Origin: Oscheius sp. JU75
Taxonomy: Eukaryota; Nematoda; Chromadorea; Rhabditida; Rhabditidae
Direction of reading: 5' to 3'
DNA length: 64,000 bases
Assembly (NCBI GenBank): GCA_037178855.1
Contig: JASJZC010000001.1
Span: forward strand, 4,898,001 to 4,962,000
Made by a program: the position numbers and the translations under genes
Notes under the pieces: generated by a model
What the model saw: the letters and a program-made list of their open reading frames with translations, nothing else
Told to the model about the DNA's origin: nothing
Databases searched by the model: none
Shown here: positions 23,525-34,738 of the stretch, one piece after another
How the letters are laid out: each line of letters opens with the position of its first letter
Position numbering within the stretch: the first letter of the stretch is position 1

Positions 23525-24031
23525 CTACGATTGTGCTTTACGCTTGACAACTATGAAGTCCCAGAGGAACTCCCAAAGGGCAGATCCCATTATTAGATAC
23601 CGAAGAGAGATTCCAGAGCTGTTTGTCTCGATGTTCCTTCGGTCACGAACAAATCTGATCAGTTCTCATTCTTCTGGTCTGTGAACTTGGTCGGATTAGG
23701 TTGTGGAAGCAATCACGGAGGTACGAGACATGCTCATATGTGATTAGAAGGCGAGAAGACCCGCAATCAAAGGCGTCGATCGAGTTGCGACTAAAAAGCT
23801 CGATGGCTTGCAGCAGGAGACGGGATGGGAGAATACGGGGATCGGCTTCTGGCTACTAATACTTCAAATCTGGTGAAGTACAAAAAAATAAAATTTTAAT
23901 TGGGCCTTTCCGAGGCCAAGAGTTGCCGCTCGTTCAAACTCCACCTTCCTATCTTCTTTCAGTCTTTTTTTCTTTTTTATGTACCTCTTATGCTTGTAAA
24001 AGGCTCTGCCTGTCATCCATTTTGTTGCCAT
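23525..24031 (-). CDS. small basic orphan protein
   Basis: Not recognised. Begins MATKWMTGRAFYKHKRYIKK, strongly basic, then KEDRKVEFERAATLGLGK. A proposed 29-bp intron (GTACTT...TAGTAG) leads to EADPRILPSRLLLQAIELF, SRNSIDAFDCGSSRLLIT and YEHVSYLRDCFHNLIRP. Two more short introns end it in TSRQTALESLF and VVKRKAQS. All phases agree, but two of the introns are at the lower limit of size seen here, so the model is tentative. The basic N-terminus could be a mitochondrial or nucleic-acid-binding sequence, but nothing confirms either. Confidence 0.4.
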
Positions 24032-24483
24032 TGATAAAATGCTCTTAGTCTCGTCTAACATTCATAGTCATTGTTTTTCACCAGAGCACACTTATTTTTC
24101 TTCAAAACTGCTATCAAGTGGCAGCCTATTTTCAGAATACTTCCTTTACCGCCGTTTTGACTGGATGGGCGGTGCGACGCGGTCGCGCTGGCGCATTTTT
24201 GGCAACGGAGCAAAGTTTACAACTTTTCGCTCTTCTCTGTAGCTCATAGTTGTTTCTGATTCTCTTTAATGTTTTGTTCGTGCAAAATAAAGAAAAAGGC
24301 ATATTTCGACGAGTAGAATTGTAGTGAACAGACGAGACCATTGCTCGATGTTTGTTTTATGTCCAGGAGGAAGTTATTGATTATTCCTTACCTAAAATTG
24401 CTATACTTCTTTGTCAAGCATATGACAATCTTATCGTCGTACCCTTCTCTGTAAAAGATCTGCCTAAAACGCAATTTTACAGG
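24032..24483. other. divergent intergenic region upstream of COX7C
   Basis: A bidirectional spacer between a minus-strand orphan and the plus-strand COX7C gene. A GC-rich patch lies near 24165-24200 inside AT-rich DNA. It ends in TTTTACAG one base before the COX7C ATG, a likely trans-splice acceptor. No coding frame was supported. Confidence 0.35.
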
Positions 24484-25412
24484 ATGAACGCCCGTCAAGC
24501 CATCCGTCCCTTCCTCAACGCCGTCCGACAGGTTCGCACCTTCTTTTTCATAGGGTCTTTGTATCCTAACACACAACCGTTTGTCCTTTTGGACGATATT
24601 GAAGCATATGTAGATCAAAATAACATTAAATAAGGAAACTGTTTGAAGAGATGTACAAGACCAACGTCTCTTCACCTGAACTTTCTATTGTATTCAATTA
24701 TAATTGTTTTCCAGGGCCACCACGGACACGCTCCAGCTCCCGTGAAGTTCCAGGGACCCCAGACTCCGACTTCTTTCGTCAACGACGGTTGGGCCACCGC
24801 TGTAAGTTTATTTGCTTCTCTTTTTACCTATTTCCTTCTCTTTGTAGAAGTACGAACATTTTTAGATAAATTACGTGCAAAAACTGCTGACGCTTAAACT
24901 GTTTTCATACTGCGCTTGTTTTAAAGAGAAGAGAACAGTTTATTTAACCCTTTTCAACACAGCTCTCCCTAAGAAAGAAACGTCTAAACGTCCAACTTCA
25001 ATTGCACACGTTCTGTGGGAGAGTTAGGTCCACGCACGAGCGAAACCGTCTTCGCGACTTTTCCTCGCAAGAAATACTCTCGGTTTCTAAAAAAACGACC
25101 AAATTCGTAGAGTATCTACGAATTCCGTATGCTGACTTGAGGCTGGGCATAAAACATGCTCGAAAATCTATTCGACAATGTGAACATGCTCTTCTTAGCG
25201 TAGATATTCGTCCTTGATCATTTATCATCAATCCGTTTCTTTAAGCGTCTTCCATTCCACGTGACCAACAAGTGGATGTTCGCCACCAAGGCCGTCCTCT
25301 TCCTCGCCGCCGGATTCTGGGCTCCGTTCATTGTGGTCAGTCCCACTTTTTTACTCGCCTTCAATCCCCTTTTCAGGTCGAATATCAGCTCCGTAAGGCG
25401 AACAGCCAGTAG
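24484..25412 (+). CDS. COX7C: cytochrome c oxidase subunit 7C
   Basis: Small nuclear-encoded subunit of respiratory complex IV in the mitochondrial inner membrane. Exons give about 87 residues: MNARQAIRPFLNAVRQ (basic, targeting-like), GHHGHAPAPVKFQGPQTPTS, FVNDGWATA, then the core LPFHVTNKWMFATKAVLFLA with AGFWAPFIVVEYQLRKANSQ. The core matches the animal COX7C pattern LPFSVENKW, one helix, then PF-VV-HQL. The region before the core is longer and His/Pro-rich compared with the human protein. A 440-bp intron separates the two halves and its acceptor is TTTAAG rather than CAG. Confidence 0.85.
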
Positions 25413-25802
25413 ATGTGTAGATTTATCTCCAATAGATAAACTTGTCGATCGCCCAGTCTCTGTGTATACTTGTCGGACTATTTGCCAACTGTCCTCCCTA
25501 AGCTTCGAGCATACGACGACCTGCTCCACATAGTTTGGCTACTTTCTCCCCAATCTCATGGGATATTCAATGACCAGCAGTGGTCAGTCGCTTCGCAGCA
25601 GCAAGCCTTTTCTCGTTTGTTTGCTCGAGGTGGTGTGGGCGGGGGTTGTTCACCTGGTATCGATCGAAGGACCAGTGTCATCTGAATCATTTCCGTCTCG
25701 CATCTTCTCGTGACTCCTCGCTACTTTCAGCTAATCTTAAACAGATTTTTCCTTTTAGAACGTCGTTCTTCGTAAGCTACAATTCTCCTGAAACTTTTCC
25801 AA
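25413..25802. other. intergenic, nothing assigned
   Basis: Between COX7C and the FAS1 gene. It includes the 3' UTR of the former. Several short frames on both strands look random. No polyadenylation signal, TATA box or RNA gene could be called with confidence. Confidence 0.3.
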
Positions 25803-28800
25803 ATGCGGTGGCTGTTGCTCGTCGCAGCACATGTCACCGCCGATTTATGGACGGAAACCGAGCGAATATCTGATTTGCAACAAGTAAGAGCCTGTATTTT
25901 GGGCTGCTTGACAGGAAAACATTCAGTGGCATGCTCTGTGTGGAAGATATACAGTGTGCAAGGCCTACATGGAGGACAGCAATGCACGAATTACGATTTT
26001 CGCTCCAGTAGACGACGTCTTCACTTACAATCCGGATATTAGGGCCTTGGATCAGAAGGAGACTCTCAGCCACATTGGTAAAACTGCCATGCTTTGTTAT
26101 AAGGCCTGATTCATTCAAAACTACTCATAATCTCCCTATTTACTTCACGATTTCTAACCAACATTATCGAGTTTACCTTGCACGCAATCCTGTTAGATGG
26201 CAGGAGGACCCAGTAGTTCGCAGAAACGAGCCGTCCTCGTCGATGATCCCTAATTACGGTCCCTTTCAGTCAATTTTTGACAGTTTTTACTCTCTAATAA
26301 GTTTATTTACACAATACCAGACCTCAGAGCGAGTAGAGATAAAGTATAAAACAGTAGAAGACAGCTTTAGAATGAACTGGGCTGCCTGGTACAAACATTT
26401 TGAAGAGAAAAGACATTTTCAGTTGACACGCAGGTTGTGGAGATATCTCAGGGAACACTCTGGGAGAAACAGACTCTTATCCGGTCGACAATCAACAGTG
26501 GCTATGTCTACGTGACAGAATTTGTTAATAATCCTGGCAACTATGTGAGTCTCCTTCGAATCTTGATAACTGCTTTTAGTCGTACTTTGCCAACGCAGGA
26601 ATGATCTGTAATCATGCCTCGAACCAGTGGGGAATGATATCCGGAGAGCAGTATCTGTACAAGATTTGCACTCCGATGGGACACCGTCCTTATCCTGGCA
26701 CTGCTCTCTCGTTCATAAGAGACGCCGATGATACTCTTTTTGTTGACAGGCAGTACAATAATAGGGATTTGACGTGAATTTAGGCCTGAATAGGGAGAAT
26801 GAAAAAGATTCAGAGAACTTCGGGACATTCTAAACCGTGTTCCTGACATTGCTCTGGTCATCTACGGAAGCTCGGCTTGGAATGGATTCCATACTTTCTT
26901 CCTTCCTAATGACAAAGCCTTTGCCAAGGTTTGTAAGGCTGGACGGTAACTGGGACGGAATGCGTACCAACTCTTAGCGATAGTGTTCGATACTCAGCTG
27001 TTATTTGAATCTCCGCCTATGATCACGAGTTGGCGGACAGGCTTCAGAAAAGCCCCGGATGAACAAGGGTTTGGATCAAAGTATCAGTTTCCAGGTAATC
27101 GACAGGAATAGGATAGATCGAGAGGTTCTCCTGGCTCACGTAACCGGGGCAAATCGGGTCTTGTTCACTTGGCCATGGTCAGTTAGATCTTGGGGAAAAA
27201 GTCTGTTTTTTAGGATGTATGACGGCGGTATTCACTACTACCCGACAGTCCGATTCTCAGCCAACATCATAGAAGACAACTACAAGTTGAAACTCTCGAT
27301 GAGAAACATCACCGATCCGAGGACTGGAAGATACAATTGTGAGTCGGAGGGGATTTCTCAATGGCTTTTTTTCCAGTGTACGCCGTTTCCGAAGTCTACG
27401 AAAGATACTCTCAATTCCGTCGTGGAGCAGTCTGGGCCAAAATTCTCGTGCCCAATATTCCTGTACAAAACGGAGTCGTGCACATCATTGACAATGTATT
27501 GGGAATCGTCTCGAATACTATCGACCAGGTACCGTTGTTGGTCTGACAAGGCGCGGCTAATATGCTGCTCTGCAAATTTGTAGAGTACGATAAGCACTAC
27601 AACTTGGCAAAAACATGAGAACTTTATTTTCACGCACAAAAAACTGGCGACAATATAACAAGAAGAGTTTAGCTGGTAAACGACAACCCGGAGTGCACGA
27701 CACTGATGAGATACATCAACACGATTGGAATGATAGTGAGGAACTACTTTTCCGCGACCGGAGGTCTCGTGACTTTCTTCGCCCCGATGAACGAAGCCTT
27801 CGAAAGAATTCCAGAGGAGGTAGAACGTCGTCTGCTGCGCGACAGAATCTGGCTCGAATATGTGAGTCCAGCCGTGTCTGAAATACGGTTTTCTAGGTTC
27901 TAAAACTACACATTGTGCCTGGTCGAGAGCTGACTTCGGATGAGATAACCAACGACACAATTGTGAACACCGTTGACAATATGCATCAGCTGTACTTCAT
28001 CCGAGGAGAGTGGCCTAAAAATAACATTAGTTTGTGACAGATTTACACTTTCTCATGATAAATTCCAGCTTATTATGTGATTGGAGGTGGAATTAAGACT
28101 GCCATCTTCCAAGACAACGTGGCAGCCACTAATGGAATCGTCCATTACATTCAGAGAGTTCTCGGTGTTCCCTATCAGTCTCTCTGGGAGATACTTAGAA
28201 ATGAGACGAAGCTACAGTAAGATAGACTCTTGCAAAACACTAAAATCTCCTAGAGCATCGTACCATATGCTGGACAATCTCCAGCTGAGATATGCCTTGG
28301 ATCCCTGGCAGGTACTAACTCCGGAACAAAACTTTACCTTCTTCGTTCCGACCAATGAAGCATGGGATACGGTAAATTCCAGTTCTAGAATAAACTTACC
28401 GACACTTCAGGTTTCTCCCTCCTTACGGAATCGAATGACAGATGGACAGCATTGGCTAGCGCTTCAATATGTCTACAAGAGACACATTCTGCAGGGACAA
28501 GCCCTACAGTACACGGATCTCCGAGAGAGAACATATGTGATGATGAACGATGAGAAAGTCGTGATACGAAGGAGGGGAAGATGTAAGTATTGTTCGGCGA
28601 TAGACGGCGAAAAACAGTTCCTTGTGCTGGCAAAATGAAATCACATGGAGCGTCGTACTACGCGAGGAGAAGCGCGCGGCGCCAGATTACTACTTTCGTC
28701 AGTGAGCTTGCGCTGACATTGAAAATGTTTCCATTCCGTTTTTCTCAACAGCAGCTTCAAAACGAGACCAGATACACTAGGAAACCAAGTTCATTTCCAG

Positions 28801-29015
28801 ATTTTGAACTGTTCTGGCCGCGTGGAAACCGTGTTGCTCGGATTATCGAAGGCGGAGAAATAGCCGGCATCAATGGATACATGCACATGATCGAATCTGT
28901 TTTAATCTACGAGCCAGATCTTCGAGCAGAAGGATGCCTGGCGGATGGAATGGCCTGGCAGACACTATTAGTCATACTGTCTATGTGGTTACAGCCCGGT
29001 CTGCCGCGCCACTGA
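25803..29015 (+). CDS. four-FAS1-domain secreted or GPI-linked protein
   Basis: Fasciclin-like extracellular adhesion or matrix protein, comparable in layout to midline fasciclin, TGFBI and periostin. Signal peptide MRWLLLVAAHVTADLW. Each FAS1 unit is marked by its H1 motif: ITIFAPVDDVFTYN (about 26.0 kb), HTFFLPNDKAFAK (about 26.9 kb), LVTFFAPMNEAFERIPEEVE (about 27.8 kb) and FTFFVPTNEAWDTV (about 28.35 kb). H2-like motifs include VLKLHIVPGRELTSD and YKRHILQGQALQYTDL, with INGYMHMIESVL as the last block. The C-terminus has a hydrophobic stretch (WQTLLVILSMWLQPGL), consistent with a GPI signal but short. The intron at about 26.08-26.43 kb is large. Some exon joins near 27.0 kb are uncertain. 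Confidence 0.8.
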
Positions 29016-29111
29016 AACTTTGAATCTCAGCCGAAGCAATGACTCTCCGTCGGGTATTCTCTCTACTTCCTTTTTTCAAATCCATCGAGATTATGTCTTT
29101 ATTGATAAAGA

Positions 29112-30038
29112 TCAGCATTTCTTATAGGCCACAAACGGTCCGAAAGGGAGATCGAACGGTCCAGCTGCCAAGAGAGCACAGTTCAGAACATCGGAAGACG
29201 GGTCAAAGCCGAATGAGTCACACTGAAACCAGTTTTCACCCTCAATGATTTGTTACCTCATCGTCTCTGGTACAATTGTCAGCACATTCTTCCTCATCCA
29301 AAGCCGTGATTACAGGGAATGTTGGGATTCCCGAGGGATCGACGGACTGTTCAGAAGGGAGATAACCCATCGGACAGTCTGGATAAAACTCTTCAAAATC
29401 GTCTGCGGCCACCTCGGCTATCTCGACCATATCTGCTTCCGCTGATCTTTTCTGAAGATCTTGGTTACTGGATCTCTGTCTGTTTAACCTGTCTTCTGAC
29501 TGGGGTACACGTGCAGTTGACCACCTGTCCCTTGATCTGTCTTTTGATCCTTTGCCAAATGGAGTTAGCAACCAGCGTGTTGGTTTCTGATCCCTGAACG
29601 AACACATATCTTTGTCTTATCAAGAGTCTCCTGGAAACAGCCAGTGACCACCCGGGAATGGCGCTTCACTTCCGGATTACGGTATATGAACTCACATTTT
29701 CTTTGGTTTTCTGTCCCGTCCAGCTGACAACAGTCTTCCCATCCGATTCAGAGACCTGGATCTCATCGCCTCTTGGCTGAAACTAGAACTAGTGATGATA
29801 TGAAAACACGTACCGTTTCGGTGGGAACTTCTTTTCCAATGGTGCAGATCCGATCGACTGTCGAGAAGATTGAGCAATCTTTTTTGGGTTCTCCTAGAAC
29901 AAAATTCTTATATAACCACCCTGCAGTACCTTTGATCACCTCGAGGGTGATAAAACACTTTTCACTCGTCCGCTTACAGTCATTTTGGAGAATTATGGAA
30001 TCGGAGCTCACGAGTGGGATGAAGAAAAGAAGCAACAT
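29112..30038 (-). CDS. secreted PAN/apple-domain protein with furin-type site
   Basis: Signal peptide MLLLFFIPLVSSDS. An N-terminal Cys-containing half follows: DCKRTSEKCFITLEVIKG, DCSIFSTVDRICTIGKEVPT, ESDGKTVVSWTGQKTKEN and VANSIWQRIKRQIKGQ with CTCTPVRRQKR. The RRQKR before SAEADMVEIAEV is a good proprotein-convertase site. The C-terminal half ends with a PAN-like Cys pattern: DEEECADNCTRDDE, CDSFGFDPSSDVLNCALLAA, GPFDLPFGPFVAYKKC. All introns are 35-100 bp with consistent phases. PAN domains bind protein or carbohydrate; the ligand here is unknown. The N-terminal half is unlike anything I recognise. Confidence 0.65.
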
Positions 30039-31018
30039 TCGAGGAGGAGCTGAAAGAAACACTCTGAACAAATAAACAAGAAGACGAAGGGCTCGCTCGA
30101 GGCGATGATTAATGTCTGTTGAGGGAATTGTGACCAACTTTTTTGTTCGAGAGGGAGAGACGAGTTGATTGATCCAGTAATCCGACGAGTTCGGCGCAGG
30201 TAATGTGGATTTCCGAGACTCCAATTTGAGCTCTTTTTGGGATTGGACTCGTTCCCTTATCCAAAGTATAAAAGCGAGATAGTGTCTGTGGTTGACTCTG
30301 TTTCATTGTTTGCTCGAAGCCACGAAACATCCTACCTTACAATTTGCAAAAGGCGTCCGCGACAAAAGTCAACTTTAATATGGGACTGGTTTATTATCAA
30401 TTAGTTACTGCAAAAAGTTTGAAAGTTTTCGAAGTTCGAGATAGAAAAAGTTGCTTTTGAAAGAGCTTCGTAGTAGAGTTTTCGGCTAGGCAGCTGGTAC
30501 ATGGATGAATAAAAAATTGTCTCAATCCATTGATAGCAGTTCTATGATTTTCGTTGTTGTTCTTTTCTTCGGCGATGCTTGGCGTTTGCGAGTAATTTTG
30601 CGTTGAAAGGAGGCAGATTCGAGAGCTTCAAACGTCTGCGAAGAACATCCTATCGCTAACTCGATCTTATAGTTTTGTGTTGCCCTTTCTCCTTCCTATT
30701 TGTTTCCCCTCTCCTTCCGGTACGCATAATTTCAATTTCGGTGCCAATCAATGAAGTTCTCTTTCTGACAAGTGTACTTTCCACATAGGCCACCTGTTTA
30801 CAAAGTGTCCGGTTTATCTGCTAATTTTTTGTCAGCCTTATTGAGAAGATGTGACTGCTTCTGTCCATTTTTGATAGCATTCATTCTTACTAGTTGGACC
30901 GTGAAGAAGATGAGATTCGGATAAAGTACCTTTTCCTTTGCCGAGTAAAGATCTCTTGTTTCTTCTCAGCTAACTTTGTTGGTAGAGTAGTCTGGTGAAA
31001 TGGGTAAGTGATCAGCTT
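30039..31018. other. long intergenic region, no gene seen
   Basis: Nearly 1 kb without a supported gene. It contains a polypyrimidine tract at about 30680-30720 (CCCTTTCTCCTTCC-like) and several T-rich runs. The left part is the promoter of the PAN-domain gene; the right part is the 3' flank of the 7TM gene. A small untranslated RNA cannot be excluded. Confidence 0.3.
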
Positions 31019-32107
31019 TTAATTGAAGATCTTGTGAAGGAACTTCTGTGAACTGGTTGAACAGTAACCACTTGGACTCTCAGTAAGAGTTTGTGCATGA
31101 GCCACACGATAGTAAGAGGACTGATACTGTAGAGCCAAAGATGGATTGGGCGAGTGTACTGGAACATTCAAAAGTATTCTCAAAGGACGACTAACTCGTA
31201 GGATTAAATAGAAATAGTTCCCTTTGAAAACCTCTTCGTCTACCATTATGATCATGTACAAGTTGATCATATTGAGGAAGCGAGAGACATTGTTGAGCAC
31301 GTCGATCAGCGTCGAGACTACCTAGAAATAGAATACATAGAAGCAGAGAAGGAATACACACCCTGAAGAATAAACATCCCATGACCTTTCTGTAGATGCC
31401 AAGAATGGACTCGGTGTGATTCTTCACAGGAAATCGAATAACGAAATACATTGAAAACATAGTTATCAGGGTATTTAGGATCATGGGCGAGATATCAGCC
31501 ACAGTATCGCTGACCAAGAGCCAAATCATTCCCGTGGGGCTGGCCTCAGGATCGAAGATTATCTCCGTGTCAAAAAATGTGAATTGGGTCGCCTGCTTCA
31601 GTACAACAACTGATGTCAAGATGAGTTGTAAAGAGCAAAGTCCGACGGTTAAGCGAAAGTTTCTGAACAGAATTAAAGCAGAGAACACAAGTACTAGAGA
31701 GACATGTGACCTATGGGAATTTATGATTAGTTTGCAGAGAGTTCTTCCTATGTCACTTACTGTGTGAATGCGTACTTCCAAACCAGAGCAGTGACTCCTG
31801 TGAGAAGACTTGAAATCAGATAAAAACTGAGGATGTGGACTACCGCCAATCTTTTCTATAAGAGGGATGCTATCTTCTTGGAGAGACAACTCACCAACAA
31901 GTAGATCCTGAAGTTCTCAACATCGAAACTTTCGACGAGGCATACGATAAAATCTACGGCACATTGGAGAACGAAACACCAGTACAAGGGTTTGTTGAAT
32001 CGTTTCTGACGAGCCATTTGGGCGAGAGTCAATGTGAAGACAGAAGAATTGACCAGTGCTCCAGAGTAACACGCCAGTTGACAGATGAGGTCGTAGGTCC
32101 CGCTCAT
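31019..32107 (-). CDS. seven-transmembrane-type protein
   Basis: Probable chemoreceptor-like 7TM protein; family not recognised. About 320 residues. Hydrophobic segments in order: LACYSGALVNSSVFTLTLAQ, LYWCFVLQCAVDFIVCLV, VVHILSFYLISSLLTGVTAL, VSLVLVFSALILFRNF, VGLCSLQLILTSVVVLK, WLLVSDTVADISPMILNTLI and VVSTLIDVLNNVSRFLNMIN with LYMIIM. The Met start lies directly before the first helix and no signal peptide is needed. The cytoplasmic tail is Ser-rich and ends QKFLHKIFN. Nematodes carry many lineage-specific chemoreceptor families, and this could be one, but no diagnostic motif (such as DRY) is visible. Confidence 0.65.
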
Positions 32108-32314
32108 GCGCTCTCAGGGAATGAGAGAGAGAGAGTGGGAGGACTAGAAACACACGACTGGGAAAGGAGGCTTTGACCTCGTTAGTAATCTGAAAAAAGG
32201 ATTGCAAGAATATTTAATTTGCAGGGAACGGGCAAAGATAAATGGTTTCCAATAAATGTTTATTATTTACAACACCAGATTATCGTTAAGTACAAGTATA
32301 CATTAAGACTGCCT

Positions 32315-32685
32315 CTAGAAGCGCTTCTTATTTGCCGAGATGATCAGATGTCCTCCGCTGAGACGACTCTTGACCGAAGACATGTCGGTATCCTGGGGCA
32401 GATGGTAAGCTCGAAGGAATTCGCGGGCAACGGAGCCGGCAGCACCTCCTCTCTTCTGAAAAATAGTTTGACGTCTAGTTTCTTAGTTTCAAACGTTACC
32501 TCACGCTTCAGATGAATGACAACTTCGTCTCCGGTCACTTTGACATCGATTTCGTCAGGAGAGTATTCTTGAGCGTCCAAAGAGACCTCGAAGAAGCTTC
32601 TCCCGTCGTGGATCTTGACCAAACCGTCGTGAGCCTGAAGAGGCCAGTCCCAGGTCTTGGCATCGTGAACAGGAGCGGGAGCCAT
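32315..32685 (-). CDS. small heat-shock protein (alpha-crystallin/Hsp20)
   Basis: ATP-independent holdase chaperone that forms oligomers and binds unfolding proteins. About 108 residues in two exons. MAPAPVHDAKTWDWPLQAHD leads into the alpha-crystallin domain: FEVSLDAQEYSPDEIDVKVT, GDEVVIHLKRE, then after a 43-bp intron REFLRAYHLPQDTDMSSVKS and RLSGGHLIISANKKRF. The family signature (A-GVL-like RLSGGHLIISA) is intact. The N-terminal arm is short and there is no I-X-I/V tail motif. A TATA box lies 44 bp before the ATG. Upstream sequence has an ATTCTTCGAGA that resembles a partial heat-shock element. Confidence 0.9.
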
Positions 32686-32720
32686 TGGTAGCTTGTTGGT
32701 TCAGTCTGACCCTCGACTGG

Positions 32721-32729
32721 ATATTTATA
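32721..32729 (-). promoter_or_regulatory. TATA box of the small heat-shock gene
   Basis: TATAAATAT on the minus strand, starting 44 bp upstream of the start codon. Heat-shock genes usually have TATA promoters. About 60-70 bp further upstream is a TTC-TTCGAGA run, a partial heat-shock element. Confidence 0.55.
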
Positions 32730-33401
32730 CTGTCTCAGGAGTCAAAACAGCTTTTGTAGGTGTTGTCAACCACACGTGGGATCTCGAAGAATGTTGACAT
32801 CTCGAGAGCAGTGAATCTGCGCGAGAAAACAGTTGAACTGAGACTGGAGAATGGGTTATTTATAGACTCTGGGTGAGATACAGATTCAGTACTTCGTTAC
32901 CAAGAATCCTTTCAAACTCAACATTCTTCTCTTTTCAGCTGACGTCTTTTAAACATGTGGTTTCCCTTCGACGTAAATCCCCAAAAATGTCGGGCATCTG
33001 GTAGCAATCTTGCTTCTCATGGTAAATATCAACACTCACTCCAGATTCAGCCAAAGCTACGGTACTCTCTGAAAAAGAGACAAAGGAAAGATGGTCTCTG
33101 AATCCGTACCTCTGACAGAAAAAAAGAAAAAAAACTGTGAGTTGTTAGAAAAAAACAAACAATCATTTCTCTTTTCTCCCACTCTCAACAAAACTCTCAA
33201 ACCTATCAATGTCTCGTACATTAGCATCTTGAAATCTCTTAAGATCTTCCATCCTTTCGCAATAGTGGACCAATATTGATTTTGCGGGAAATGTGTGCTG
33301 TTGAGAACGACGATTTGAGGGCAGCTGTCCGCCGCTACGCTCTGTAGATCTTTTTAAATTCAGCTATTCTCTTTATCTTTTGCATTTTTTTTTTTCAGAG
33401 A
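32730..33401. other. divergent intergenic region
   Basis: Promoter side of the minus-strand heat-shock gene and of the plus-strand orphan at 33402. It includes a CACACGTGGG motif near 32772. The last 20 bases before the ATG are a T-run ending TTTTTCAG, a strong 3' splice site. A 62-codon open frame at 33091-33279 is Lys/Asn/Ser-rich and not supported as a gene. Confidence 0.35.
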
Positions 33402-34568
33402 ATGGACGAAGATCCGAAGCTGGATCCTCTCAAAGCCCAAGATTGTACAGAAGTTCCTGAGGCACAAGAGGAAGAGCCATTCGCTGAGGGAGCTCTTGCA
33501 GCCTTGCCAAGCAACGTCCATCGTCTATTTCTTCAAAAAGTAATATTTAACCGGACTCTGAGTTTTTGAATTTAGAGTAAGTAATATGCACATATACATT
33601 TACAGTTAGACTACGACTCGTTCCGAACCTTCGACGAGACGTCTTCTCTGACCCATGCCATTTGTGAGCAGAACTCCTTCATTCTTTTTCCTCTGGAAAC
33701 AGACAAGATCAACTTCATAGCTGTACTGTCTAGTTTTCATCTGAAATAGAAATAGTTCAGGGGCTCCGAACTTTTACCCTAAATCAGGCTCTAGAAGGTC
33801 AGGCCAAGCTGGTCGCTAAGGCTTGTGCTCTTCCTGTTGTGGGTACATTTTACCCCTTTGTGAATGGATAGACTTCAGACCAATCCCGATTTCGAGGAAA
33901 ACTACAATGATCTAATCAAAAACCGATCAGAGATCTGGCTTTTGATGCTTCGAACGTCTTTGAAAGGTCTGTCGTTGGAGAAGTTCAATGGACTTTTGAA
34001 GGTAGTCTCCTATAGTTTTCAAATACAATTTATGTAATTAGGCTATAACTGTGGAAAAACTTAGCTTAGAAGGACGAATGGGCGAAAATCTGTTGAAGTC
34101 GGGTCAAATACAAAAGCTGAAGAAACTTGTCTTGGCCCAGCTGATTAATGTGACCGACGAGCTTCTTCTAGAAATGAACCCCAAAGCTCCCTTCGAGGTC
34201 AGAATCGAACGCTCAACCCTGACTGAGATCGGAGTTGCCCAGTTCATAAAGGTTTGGACACTAAAAAGTTTTTATATGAATCTTTTCAGCAATTCCTTCT
34301 ATCCAAAAGAACGGCTCATATCTTGCAGTTTCCAAACATTTGGAATGACCTGGATAACTTGCGAGAGCAGTTTGAAGAGTACGAAAAAAGGAATCTGAGT
34401 CCAGTGGAAGGACAAGAGACAATTGATCGTTTTCTGGAAGGAATTCTGATGAGGAAGCCTCTGGAAGCCGGAGAACACGAAGGATTCTACTGCAAATTGG
34501 AAAAGAGAGAGGCGTTTGTGGTACCGACGAAGGATAATAATTATCTGATTGTTTGCAATGAGCGGTAA
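33402..34568 (+). CDS. orphan soluble protein
   Basis: Not recognised. Starts MDEDPKLDPLKAQDCTEVPE after a TTTTTCAG acceptor. Helical in character: ALAALPSNVHRLFLQKLDYD, LRTFTLNQALEGQAKLVAKA, NDLIKNRSEIWLLMLRTSLK, EGRMGENLLKSGQIQKLKKL and NDLDNLREQFEEYEKRNLSP, ending NNYLIVCNER. About 300 residues over six or seven short exons. No signal peptide or membrane helix. It precedes another orphan by 170 bp in the same direction, with a pyrimidine-AG before the second ATG, a spacing expected of a nematode operon. A functional link to that gene is possible but unproven. Confidence 0.65.
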
Positions 34569-34738
34569 TAAAGAATTTCCTAAAAAGGGTGAGTAAGGCA
34601 GAGATGGAGAGAAAAGACCCATGCCCAACCGGCGCCGGCAGTAAACAACCAATGATAACGACTCCCAGTTCCTTACTGTTCCCAATTCCATAGTTTTCTT
34701 TTTTCAAATTGTCTTTTAGGATTTTCAGATGGAGATTG

